64,000 nucleotides of DNA. Source: Symsagittifera roscoffensis. Its lineage: Eukaryota > Xenacoelomorpha > Acoela > Convolutidae. This document shows, piece after piece, positions 1-12,300 of the stretch. A program made the translations under genes and the position numbers. Location: assembly GCF_963678635.1 (NCBI RefSeq), contig NC_087064.1, forward strand, positions 65,527,548-65,591,547, read 5' to 3'. How positions within the stretch are numbered: the stretch's first letter is position 1; every line of letters begins with the position of its first letter. The notes below the pieces were generated by a model, which was not told the origin of the DNA, ran no database searches, and saw only the letters and a program-made list of their open reading frames with translations.

Positions 1-172
1 CAATTTGCCCAATTTTTTGACGAAAGCAAGGTTTTCAAAATAAGGGGACTTGCAGTTACTAAAAAAACGACTGCTTCCAATATCTCTCTTCATCTCCAAT
101 GTAATCGTAAATATTTTCTATGTTTTTATTTTTTAGTTTTGCTGCATCAAATGATTGTTTCACGTGACTAAC
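1..172. other. Intron sequence after exon 22
   Basis: AT-rich intron beginning GTTAGT on the minus strand at 172. No exon or repeat is seen before the window edge. Confidence 0.7.
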
Positions 173-308
173 TTTGCGTCTGCAGTGCATATGCAGAGGA
201 AGAAGTTGACAGCTGAGGGGGTCTCCTCCTCGATGCTGCTGCCGGCTGAGAAGCTGCCCTGGTTGAAACTAGTACTACCCCCCTCGTCAAACGATCCATC
301 CGGCACAT
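173..308 (-). CDS. ARHGEF17: Exon 22: propeller segment, last exon in window
   Basis: Acceptor TTTGGAATAG with a weak pyrimidine tract, donor GCAAA|GTTAGT. Two bases complete Asp; 44 codons plus two bases. Ends with strand-like AVNFFLCICTADAKL, consistent with the next propeller blade. Phase 2 exit; the following exon is outside the window. Confidence 0.78.
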
Positions 309-3300
309 CTATTCCAAAAAACACACGTTAAAAAATTTAGACTCTTTGGAACCCCCCCCCCCCCACCCCCCCCCCCCCCCCCTCATGAAAAAGGAGGAAA
401 TTATTTTCACCTGGTAAAATTTTACCACATGCTTAATTGAATTAGCGCTGTAAAGGAACTGCAACTCTAAAAGGAAAAATTTTCAACTAAATCGTAAGTG
501 ATGCGATAATACATTCATGCCATGCATAGGGGTTATTACTGCGATTTGAGTTATGCAGTAACATTCTAATTTTGTACAGATGTATTTAAAAGGGTTCAAG
601 TTTTTTTTTGTTCAAATAAGATGTATTCGAATTTTTTTGAGCAAAAAACCAGATAATTTGCATAAAATTAGTTTTGATCGTATTCAATGAAACGGACAGA
701 TTAGGTTGTTACGGAACCCAAAATGACCTACCGGTGCTCTCTTCTGTGCTGTAGAAGCTGGATGACTGCTGATTATGTCGCGAGTAGTTCATATGTTGTG
801 CCCTTCTTCTCGGCATCGAAGAGCCATAGGCAGTCGGGGCACAACTGCTGTCGTTACTACTCTGCTGATTAATCATGCCTGTAGTCGTGGCCGAATTCAG
901 CGGGAAGTTGTCGGGGAAGAAAGCGCCGGAGGAGTTGTTTCGGGTGGCTCCCACTCGGGTCGGGGTGTTTGGGCGAACGTAGCTGGCGCCGACCGAGTGG
1001 CTCTCGCGGGCTAGTCGTCTGTGTCGTGGCGAGTAGTGTTCGTAAGTGATGAAGTCTTCGCCCTCACTCGAATCTGAGTCGAATGACATGACTGATATGC
1101 GTGGGTTTAGCTGAGGCGGCAGTTGCAGTGTATTCGGACTGAAATTGATAAGCTTAAACTCATCTATTAAAAATTTAAAACTAATTAAATAAAATTTTCA
1201 GAGAGCTATGGTCACGAACGTTTTGGTCTTGTTACCTATGAATCCTTTTTTGGAAGATGTCTATATTTATAGATGTAAAAATAAGGAGCAAAAACCGAAA
1301 ACTTCGAAGATCCCTAATGTTTCACGCGAAACTTTTGAAAAAAAGTAATTTCAATTTAGTGAGATGATATGATTATAATCTGACTTGTGGCTGCTGATTT
1401 TGTTAGTGCTTCCACACCAGCTCTGAGACTCTGCCAGTCCCCTAGTGCCCCCACCCCCACCCCCACTCTCCAGTCTGTCCCCATTGGCTGTCAGCTGCTG
1501 CTGGGGGAGCTGTGACGTCATCCCTCCTCCTCCTCCTCCTCCCCCACAGGACAGTGTCATATCGGACCTGAAAAACAATCGATTACAAACACTCGAGGTT
1601 ATATCTAATTGAAGCAAAAACATGTGATCGAATTTTTCAGTAAACTTAAATTTCCGACAAAAACCTCCAGATTAGTGAAAAATGTATAATTTTGAAAGCA
1701 GCAAAGATTAACTACAATCAATTAGTTAAAAGTATCAGAAAACTAACTTCGCTCTATTTGTCTCAGAATTTAAATTAAAACAGTCAAAGAGCTCAAAAAG
1801 CTAAACGGAGAAGCGTACGTGGTCCAAGTAAACAATCCCCCCCCCCCCCCCCCCCCCTAAATCACAGCAACTTCACATCTGAGAACTTTTTTCCGCTGAC
1901 ATCTGCTGCATTTTAAACCAGCTTTTCCTCAGATATTTTAGTAGTCTAGCTTAGTTTGAAGATTAAAAAACTAAAATCGTTATCAGATAGGAAATTATTT
2001 TTAGATGTGAAATCCACAAATCTAGTTTTTGTTCAGAACACAATGCTGAAAACACTCCCTAAAAGTGAAAATAAAAACAATCCGGCTGAACTTTTTTCAA
2101 TGACACTAGATACGTGTGACCAATTTTTTTCCTCTCCCCCACTTTACATCATGAGCATCAATTTTACGGGGTAAAGGGGGGGGGGGAGGGAGGGGGTGTT
2201 TAAAAAGACCCCTAGATCCAATATCTGCGTTGATGTTACCTTGTGTTGTTCTGTTGTGTGCCGCTGACTCCCCTGTGATGATGATGATGGTGGTGGGGTC
2301 TGTGATCTCTGCTGCTGTTGGAGGGTGCAGTGGGAAGGGGTGGGGGCATGGCTGGCTCGGAGGATGAGACAGAGCAGTGCTGGATCACTATGGCGTCATT
2401 GATGATTCCGTCTGTGTAATAGACTCTGTTCAGCATCGGATTGTTCTGGTGGATATTTTGAAGCTGGAACAATTTTGAATAAAACTACTTGAATAAAACT
2501 CATTGAAACTAGTATGCAGAGAACTACATTTTTATCTTAAAACTATATTCTCAGATTTTTTAAAAAAATGCATATTATTCTTTTTCTCAAGACTGGATTT
2601 TATTAGTTTCATTTCGTTGTTCACATTGAATTTCCGCTAATGAAAACCTATATATGACAGATGAAACGCATCAAAATAATTCCACGTTTTTTGGTAATCG
2701 AATTTAACAATTTTGGCTCTGGAGTTTTGGCTAACAACAAACAAGAATTCAAGTACCGCATTACAATGCATCAAAAAAAAGCATGTAGTTCTTAAACAAG
2801 GGCACAACAGCGGTTCGCCGTGATGAGCTGTACAGCTCTTGTGTTGGTCCTTTCCCCCGTGGATAAATGGTCTTAAAAAAACATTTTGGACGTTTTACGA
2901 TGCTAGTATCTGATTTACCTGTACAATGATGCTGTAAGTGTCATAGGAGGCGATGATGAAGACGAGTTGGCCGTCGTTGGCAGTGAGAACTTTGAACTTG
3001 TCTCTCAAATCGTCAATCTCCGCATCCAGCGCCAGGGGAATAGACTAAACACCAACAACAGTAAAAATCAAAGTTCCAAACAAGTTGAAGTCATTCCGGT
3101 ATTCTGTAAGTTTTCGGTTAAGTACGTTTTTAACGGTAAAAAAAAAGAAAATTGAAAAAACTATAAATCGAATTTTCGTGATCGGTACATTCTGTGCTAC
3201 CTGCAAAACGTCTCGCTACTCTTTTGACGTTATGAAACGTATGAAAATTTTGTTTCTGATGGCAAACTGAGTATTTTTGATTAGGGGGTTGACCGAAAAG

Positions 3301-6300
3301 GGTTATTACTAAAAATTTGATGTTAACTATATATTCCTTAATAAACTTAATTCAGCATTTATTTAATTGGCGTGATTGGTTGTGGAAAAAAAAGTTAGCA
3401 TACCTTGACAAATTCGGGAACGACTAGGTGAGAGGAGGGTCCGACTTTGTTACTCAGTTCTGCAAACACACTCTCCCACTGGCTCCGAACCAAGGAGTTC
3501 TGGAACACCACGATCACAGTCTCCATTCCAGCTCTAGACGAAAAAAAAAGAGACACTTAGATGCCAGATCAACACCCAATCATAATCGACGATCAAATTT
3601 TTGCCAATCACAGTCTCATACGTTCTTCAAAAATTTTGAATATTTTTGAAATTTCGAATCAATTAAAACTGCATAAAAGAATTTTTCGTCACAGTAGGGT
3701 CAAGTAAGACGCAGGGCCCCAAAATTCAACAACAAAAATTTTTAATTAACCACGCAAAGTAATTCTTCATAAACAACTTTAGTGCTCGTGGAAATTTTTT
3801 TTCAATAAAGCAGCAAAACTAGTAGCTAATTCGAGCAACAACAGCCAACTGAAAAATGTAATGAACGTAAGGAAACAGAATTTTTGAAAAAAAAAATTAG
3901 CTGATTTTCAAAGATAACAAATGTATGCCATTAAAGCTCTTTGAATTTCACGAACAATTTTTGATATGTGCTTTTTAAATAAAAATAACCCAATTTGAGA
4001 AAACTGGATCAATAAGTAAGATTTTTATTTCGCTGGGAAATCCGCAAAATAAAGTTGATTTTCGAAACAAGAATTTGATCACGTTTTTCGTGACCTTTAC
4101 ATAATGCTCTTCGATAGTGGAGTTTGCCTTCATTTAAGAAATGCACTGAATTTAGCAAAGAAATCAAACGTCAAACCCCGAACAAGTAAATTTGAGCCTG
4201 ATCAAATTTTAAGACTTTTCTTGAGCAAAAAATCATCACTAGGTTCAAGACTCTTAAAAATTGGTGTCTAAAGTGATGAGGTGGGTAGGGGGTCTCACGG
4301 AGTGTCGATGAGGATCTGGATCCTGGCGCTGGTGGCGTCCAGAGAGTAGAAGCTCTTCAGCTCCTGAAGCTGTCTGCTGATTTCACTCTGTGTCTTTCTC
4401 ACCTGCGCCACCAGGCCCTGAAGAGAAAGAAACAACACAATAATTTAATTAGAAATAGTTTTAACTACAACCAAGTTTTAAAAGAGTTCGGTACTTGGAG
4501 ATCTTTGCTGTGCTTACTAAAGCTGATGTGGTCTATATAAATGTTTAAAATAGCTATGGGCACAAGCTTTGGGTCCCCTTTCTTCAGCAATATAGGAGAT
4601 AGTACAAGGGAAACGGGTGAATAATCACAATAAATTGCTTCCAAGTGAGGTCAATGAATAATCAAATGTAGAAACTTAGATTTGTTTAAATAAAAATGTT
4701 ATTTGAGAGAGCACTATAATATTTTAATATATATAGCCTGTTTTCAGGCGTCTCAGAGCGAGAATCGTTAACCTTTTTCTTAAAAGTTCTTTTGGGTTTT
4801 CCTATGTGCGGCTTGTTGTTAAGAGATCAGATTAAATGGAATACTGCAGAAAAGAAGACTAGGAGCACCTCCTGTGGCATGTAGAGGGAGTCGGCGATGG
4901 TCATGATCTCGTTGAGTCGGCCGAGGTCCTGTTCCAGTCTCTGGATAGAGCTCTTGTCCTGCCTCACCTGCTGGCTATCACTCTCCGCTATCTCGCAGTC
5001 TCTGATCAGACACTTCCAACACACTCTGTACCGCATGAACGGGTCTATCCCAGACACTGATGCACTAAACACAGCAGGCACAGTTAGTGACGACATGCTT
5101 GAGACATATAATGAATGAGTATCGGAGGATCCCTTTTTCAATAAGACCCAGCTTGAGGTGTTCTAGTTATTTTTGGACCGACTCGACCCAAATACCGCAT
5201 GAACGGGTCTATACCAGACGCTGACGCACTAAACACAACCAGAGAAATGCGATTAAAAACAGTTAATTTCTTAAATACCAACCTGTACAACAAAATTTTA
5301 ATTGAGAACAAAAAGTTTTGATATTATTATTGAAACTAATTTGGGTGTCTATATGACAGACAACAAATGAGTGAACACTTTCATATAAATCCAGGGTCAG
5401 ATCTAGGATTTTCTCAAGGGGACAATTTTCAAAAAAAATTGAAAATTTTGTCGACTTTTTTTAGGACCAAATTGACTTTCTGAGCCCTGTAAAGACCATT
5501 TTTTGACAAAATTTTGTGTGCCTCAGGCAAGTTTTTGAAAATAAGACAGGCCAAAAAAGCCGTTTTTGGGTGCTTTTGGAAAATGTTGACTGAAATCCGC
5601 GTTTTTTTTGGTGCGCGCTTCCCTCTCAAAATGAGTAAATACAGTACAGTGCTGATTTAAATTAACCGGATAAAACGCGTTAAACTTGAAATTTAAAACG
5701 CGTTTTTCTCAAATTGGGTTGAGTTTAGGTGAAAACTTATCGAGACAAAACTTGCTTAAAATTTTAGCAGAATTAATATGGTGTAATTTGTTTTGCGAAA
5801 TTCGGGCCCAAAATTTTACCACAAAAATGGGTCATTTTGGTTTTTCTTATTTAATCAAAAATTACGCCAAAAAATACCCAGTTGATCACAGACATAATTA
5901 TATCAACGTGAGCTCCTTACGTAGCCCAACAAACTTCAATAAGGGTATATTCTCCAAAACATTGTATAAGTTAATTTATTTTTGTTTGATAGAAAAAAAA
6001 GGTCGTTTTTACTAAGAAAAATACCAGCTAGTTATTTAAAAACAATTTTTAAACAATTTGCAAATTTTTTTGGAGAATACACGCTTCTTAATGTTTGTTG
6101 AACTACGTAAGGAGATCACTTTGAAATAATTATGTCTGTGATCGACTGGGTAATTTTTGAATAACTAAGAAAAACCAAAATGACCCATTTTTGGGGTAAA
6201 ATTTTGTGCCCGAATTTCGCAAAACAAATTACACCATTTTATGAAAGTTTTGTCTTCATAAGTTTTCACCTAAACTCAACCCTATTAGAGAAAAACGCGT

Positions 6301-9300
6301 TTTAAATTTGAAGTTTAGCTCGTTTTGTCCGGTTAATTTAAATCGGCACTGTATTGAATATTGGCGCCAAAGGCGCCTTTAGAAAAATTTTAGTCCGTCA
6401 GCCAAAAATGGATATCAGCCAAAAATTTCGAAAATTCTGTTGACCTTTTTTTAGGTCAAACCAAATTGATTTTCGAGCTCTCTCAAAGCACTAAAAATTT
6501 GGCCCTGTGTTTTGGCCCTAATTTCTGCGCCGCAAGCAAAATTTTGAAAAAACAGGCCAACAAAAAGCGTTTTTAAGCCTTTTTTGAAAAATGTTGACCA
6601 AAAAATAGTGTTTTTTTTTGGCGCGCGCTTCCCCCTCAAAATTAATAAATGTTATGTTTGTCTCACAATAGTACAAAGGGGGAAACTTTGGGGTCGAGTC
6701 CTTTAGGAGGATGGGGGGTGGAGGGGGGTTAATAATTATTTTGGAAAAAGAAAAAAAAAGAGTAGGTATATGTCTTACAAACTGGATCCTCTTTTGGAGA
6801 GTGACCTCTTGGTCTTGGATGCCAGACACATGACTGCATCGTTGAACAGCAGCAGGATCCGATTTTTCTTCACCAACATATTCTTCTAAACAGTCCAGCA
6901 AAATTAAATCGTTTTTTTTTTAAAATTCTGAACAAACTCAGTAGCGGGTTTAGAGGGGGGGGGGGGGGGATGCTTTCCTTGTCAAGGATGCGACCCCTGA
7001 CGACCCAAAGATTATATTTTAAGGCATAAATTTTTGGCTGACCAATTTTAAATTAGTTCTAGTGGCTCCTTAGGCGCCAATATATTTTAATTTTGAGGGG
7101 CGAGCGCGCCAAAAAAACGCAATTCAAAATTTTTCAAAAAATCGACAGACAATATAGATTTTTTTTTAAAGTTTGCCTCCCATTCAAATCAACCTATGAC
7201 CAGAATTTATTTCTACAAAATGAATATTAGGTATGGTTAAGTTTTAAGGAAGTCGAACAAAAAAAATCGTATGAAGCTCTGACTTTTGTCGTCTTTTGTG
7301 CAAGTTAATTTAATTTGAATTTATAAAAATCAATAAATCAATTTCTAAAAAACGAAATTTGAGCGGTATTGAAATTTAGTTTTCCTGAAACTGAAACAAA
7401 AAAATCAACACGACTTCAACAAGTATCTTCAGTTTCTTCAAAACACTTAAAAAACCTGGCAATTTGAATTTTCAGGTTTGAAGGAAAAATTTACATTAAT
7501 TCAAAGCTATTTGAATTGATATGGTTGAAGTTACTCAATTTGAGAAAACTGGAAGACAGTAATTTTTTATTGAGCTCTACAAACGGAAACTATTTTGGAA
7601 ATATGAAGTCATCCGAGCCACCGAAACACCCATTTAAAACAACTTAACGATATAAAGCTATGAAACAAAGGTATTTTTGATGTCAGAGTAAATAGGTGAG
7701 GTTGCACAGGCGAAATGTCGTTTTTTAGAAAAAAATAGTTTGAAAATGCTCGAAAACATGTTTTTCGGTATATTTTCTAAAGCGCAACAGTTTTGGAATG
7801 AATCATGTGTATTTAGGTTTTTCAAGAAAGCGCAGGAAAAGCAGGAAATAAAAAAACTTGATGAAAACTGAAATGTTTGAATGAAAACCCGCCGTTGAAA
7901 AAATCGTAATTGAATGAAAAAAAATCCTAATTAAGCATTGACAAGCCGCGATAGACTTCAAGCCTTTAAAAAAATTGTATCCATGCTACTACATGGACCA
8001 ATCTGCAAATCTGCTTACGTTTTCTCATTGAAATTGTTAAATACCAATTTGTCAACTGGTATCATTTTTTTCATAAAACATTTAAGAAAAGTACCAATGC
8101 TGCTAGTAGGGGAAATTTTCACGGCCGATTAACTGTTCTGCTCTTCACGGCCGTAAGCAAATAGTTAAAATTTGTATCGAAGCTGATTTTGTAGAAAACT
8201 TTTGACAACTGATTAGATTTTTTGCTTTTCAAGATCGATGATAAAAAGTTAAGAATGGTTGTATGCCATTGTAGAAAATATTGTCATGACCGACTATATT
8301 TTTTGTTATAAGCGACCGGTTGCTAGAAGTTTATCCCTGCTGCTATTTTAGAAAACTTTAAGCAACCGATTTTTACCGATTAATAGGTAAAATGTAGTGT
8401 ATTTTTTTGATAACAAGTTTTCTTCACATAATTTTTCTTGTTTTGCAAAAAATATTGCAGTGTTCAAAACACGTTTTTTTTAATGATAGAAAAAAAACTC
8501 ATTGCGATCTACTATCCTCGTTTAATACAATTCTCGGCATAAAAATAACCATTTTAAATATTTCATTTCTTTCAGAAGGACTGCAATTTCTGTTGAAAAT
8601 TGAAGCAGAGTCTGAGTCTGTATTTTAGTCACCTATCGTAAACTGTTTTCGTATTTTCTTTGAATCATACAATTTTGTAATTTGGTTCTCGCTGGGACAA
8701 ATGGATTGCCTTGTTTGCAATTAGACATACTATAACATCGTCTGCCATTTTGGGCAGTAAGCCCCATAGCATTCCAAATTTCAAAGTATTAAAAACACAG
8801 TGAGCCCGTAGTAAAAAAAACAGTAAGCCCCAGAGCATTTCAAACTTCAAAAAGGATAGGGTGACACAGAAGTAATCAGTTATCATTATAAAGTGTTCAA
8901 ATCATGACAACTAATCATTAAAATGGTTTTTGTGGTGCCTTTTGCTGCGTAAGCAACAAATGAAAGAAAGCAAAAATTAAGATCATACCCGAAAACAAAA
9001 TTTTTCCTGTTGCTGTGCAAGTATGTATCACAAAATGTTACGACCACCTTCATAAAAAAGAATACAAAAAATTATCCTTTTCTCAAATTAGGGTTTTTTT
9101 GTGCGTGGCGTGACGAAAAACTACACAAACGTGTAGAAAGGTAGAGCATCAGGAATAATTACAAAAGCTATCTTCAAAAAATTAATGACAAAAAATTGAA
9201 AAAATTTCGGCAAAAAAAAAGATTTCCCATATTTTTTGTTTTATATAATTTGCGCAATAAATTTTTTATATTTTTAGGACTGCTATTTTTGTTAATGATT

Positions 9301-12300
9301 GCGGTTTTTGTTCCGACTTTCCTAACGAAAGAAATGGAATATTTGTGCTCGGGTTGAGTTTTTTTCTTTCTTCAGACAAATTTCGACTTTTTAACTGGCC
9401 ATTTTTGGTGGGATTTTTTTATCATTCAAAAGGTATTGTTGTCCTGGGCTTATATTTCAAAAGGTATTTCACCTGTGATCATTTTTCGTAAATTTATGGG
9501 GGTTCAAAGATTGCCATCTCGGCCGATTTGGGACAATTAACGCGCGATATATTTTGGCGTAAGCGGAGATTTAATCCGTCTTAGAAGTTGTTTAAAATTG
9601 GTTGAAGGAAGCTTATTTGCCTTAATTGATTTTTCACTAGGAACGAAGTCAATCACGTTTTTCTTCATATAGCGTGCTGGGGGATGATTTTCGCTAAAAT
9701 TTCAAATTAGAAAAAAATATATACTTTTTTTACGTTTAACGTTTCTTGTTATGACTGCTCCATAGACTTTAAAAGGCAGTCGGAACATTTAGTGCTTCGC
9801 CCTGAAATCGAAAAAGTTTTTTTTTCAAATAAAAGTGGCAACAAATAGAATATCGGCCTATAAACAAAAGTTTTATTTGTTTCTTGAATCAGTAATTCTC
9901 TTATCAAGTAAGTTGCTTTAATCACTGCATGGTTTTTAATTTTGGAATTTGGAAAAATTTTGTTAAAATATGCATTGAACTACTTGGATTACTAAGTTGG
10001 CTAATTATGCAAGAATTGCTACTCGGATAGACGTACACGAAGAGATCCCTGAACAAACCAAAAGCGTTTGGTTGCTTTATGATAGTTTTTGTTTATCCAA
10101 TTAATTAGTTTTGCATGTATCTCATCGCCAATAGACACGCCAATTGGCAAAAATGTTTTTCTGTCCACCACTCACTATAGCAATTTCATCAGTGGCATAC
10201 GCAGAAAAGTTTTTAGAGGGGGCAGTTTTTCAAAAACTTTTGCCAACCTTTTTTTTTTAGGTCGAACAATTTAAATTTCCGAGCTCTCCGAAAATACTAT
10301 ACGGTCCATTTTCTGTCAAAAATTTTCTGCGCCGCAGGCGAAGTTAAAAAAAAACAGATTACAAAGGCGTTTTAAGGCCCTTTTTGGAAAATTTTGACAA
10401 AGAAATTGCGTTTTTTTTTCGGCGCGCATTTCGCCCTCATAATTAATCTTATTGTCGCCAAAGGTACCTTCAGAAAAATTTTGAGATTGGTTAGGAAAAA
10501 TTGGAAAACTATACCAAAGAGGAGACCGGTTTGGAAAAATTTGGCAACAAGCAATGAGGGAAGGGCGGTTGCCCCCCCCCCCCTTTGGCACACTACTGAA
10601 TATCATACAAAAAAAGCGAAAGTTACGAATCAGGAGTTACTATAAAGCTTCATAGCAAAATGTATGTCCTCCAATTGTACGATAATGAGAAAAAACAAGA
10701 CTGCTCGTATATCAGGGCAAAGCCCTGAATGTTCTGACTGTCCCTTAATTCATATCGAATAGTTTTTGGGAAAAGAAAATATTGAAAGCCTATACATTTT
10801 GGACAATATCAAAGTGTAAAATTAAAATTTTGAGTCGTTCGAAATTAATACGACCAATTAGTTAGCCTCAATTCAACATGGAACGGTAGGTTGTGGGGGA
10901 TAATTCGCCACGCATAAATAATTCGCGTTACGCTCTCAGCATTATAAATAAATTCTTCAAAGCGCGCATAATTTAGTCCAGAGTATGGCCAATTTGGCAA
11001 TTTTCAAAACCCCAAAGTTTTACAAATGATGATCTGTGGTGAAATATCTTTTTACTTTTGAGCTCAAGAAATCAATATCTTCAATGGGGCATAAAAAAAT
11101 TTTTCTTGAAAATTACTATTTCAATCGGCGAAAATTGACTGAATAAAAAATTCACACCGAGCATAAATATTCCGTTATCTTCGAAAGTCGCAACAATTAT
11201 CACCAATAAACCAAATATACGGGTTAATAGACGCACGTGTTTAAATATGTACCCTTTTTGCGATATCATATAAAAATTGCGGAAGTTACAAATCACGAGC
11301 TGCTTCAAAATTTCATGATAATTTATGTCACAACTATTTATACTTTTTTATACATCAGTTATTGCCAATCGACTTGCTAATGGACACACAGGTTTATCAG
11401 TGTACTACTCGTGCGATATCAAATAGCAGTTGCGGAAGTTACAAAACAAGAGCTGCTTTAAAGTTTCATGGCACCGTGCAATTTTTTCAATTATACACTT
11501 TGATAAGTCTGTTATCGCCAAGAGTGATAAGTCTGTTATAAGCAAACACAAATGCTTATCGGCGTAATTGTGATATCACAAATAAAAAGCTGCTTTGAAG
11601 TTCCATTGATCCGAGTTTCGAAAAAAGTGACAAACAATTTGTGCTCTGATAAATTTTTCTCCGGAAGCAAATCAAAATGCTGACTAGAGTTGTTGGTTAC
11701 TAGAGTTTTGCACTATCCAAAAATTCTTTTTGTCTAAAAAGGTAAGCAAAAAAACCATCTGCAAACGGTTGTGCTAAACTTTTGGGGAATTAGATTTAGG
11801 AATACTTTGACTATTATAACTCAGGACAAGTAACGAGCAATATACTTTGTCCGATTAAAACGTAATCGGCAAATTAAAACATCGCCAGCCGATAGTTGGA
11901 AAAGAGTAGTAAGTGCAAAGAATCAGAGAAAAAACTGACTTATTTTAAAAAAATAAATGCTTTTTACGCTCCTTGAATTTCATTAAAAAAATTTCAGCTG
12001 GTGTTTTTTGATACAAATGAACCCAATTTGTGAAAAATAGATCTGGATCAAAATAAAAGCTTTCAATTCCGCTCGGGAATCTGAACATTAAAGTCAAGTT
12101 TCGAAACAAGAAGTTGATTACGTTTTTGTGATTTTTGCACTTTTGCTTTTCAATAGTGGAGTTAACTATTCTTATTGGATAGAAATGAACTGAAGTTGAG
12201 CGTGAAAAAAAATTAATACTTTTCTGAAAAAAAGTTACCAAGAAATATATACTTAAAAGCTTTCCTTGCGTGATTACTTTCAATCAGTCGAATTTTGATT

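Larger units (their letters stand above)
309..4868. other. Introns 15-21 (excluding exons 16-21)
   Basis: The intervals over 300 bases are 309-731, 1568-2239, 2464-2918, 3045-3403, 3534-4298 and 4418-4868. They are AT-rich. C runs lie at about 352-382 and 1838-1857 and a G run at about 2176-2195, probably remnants of G/C-run MITEs. A SINE tail is at 2795-2880. Otherwise I see nothing. Confidence 0.6.

Noticed and set aside
6518-6901. 127-codon minus frame over exon 14
   Set aside because: The frame with the PH motif is a different one and fits the splice phase; this frame runs into MITE sequence.
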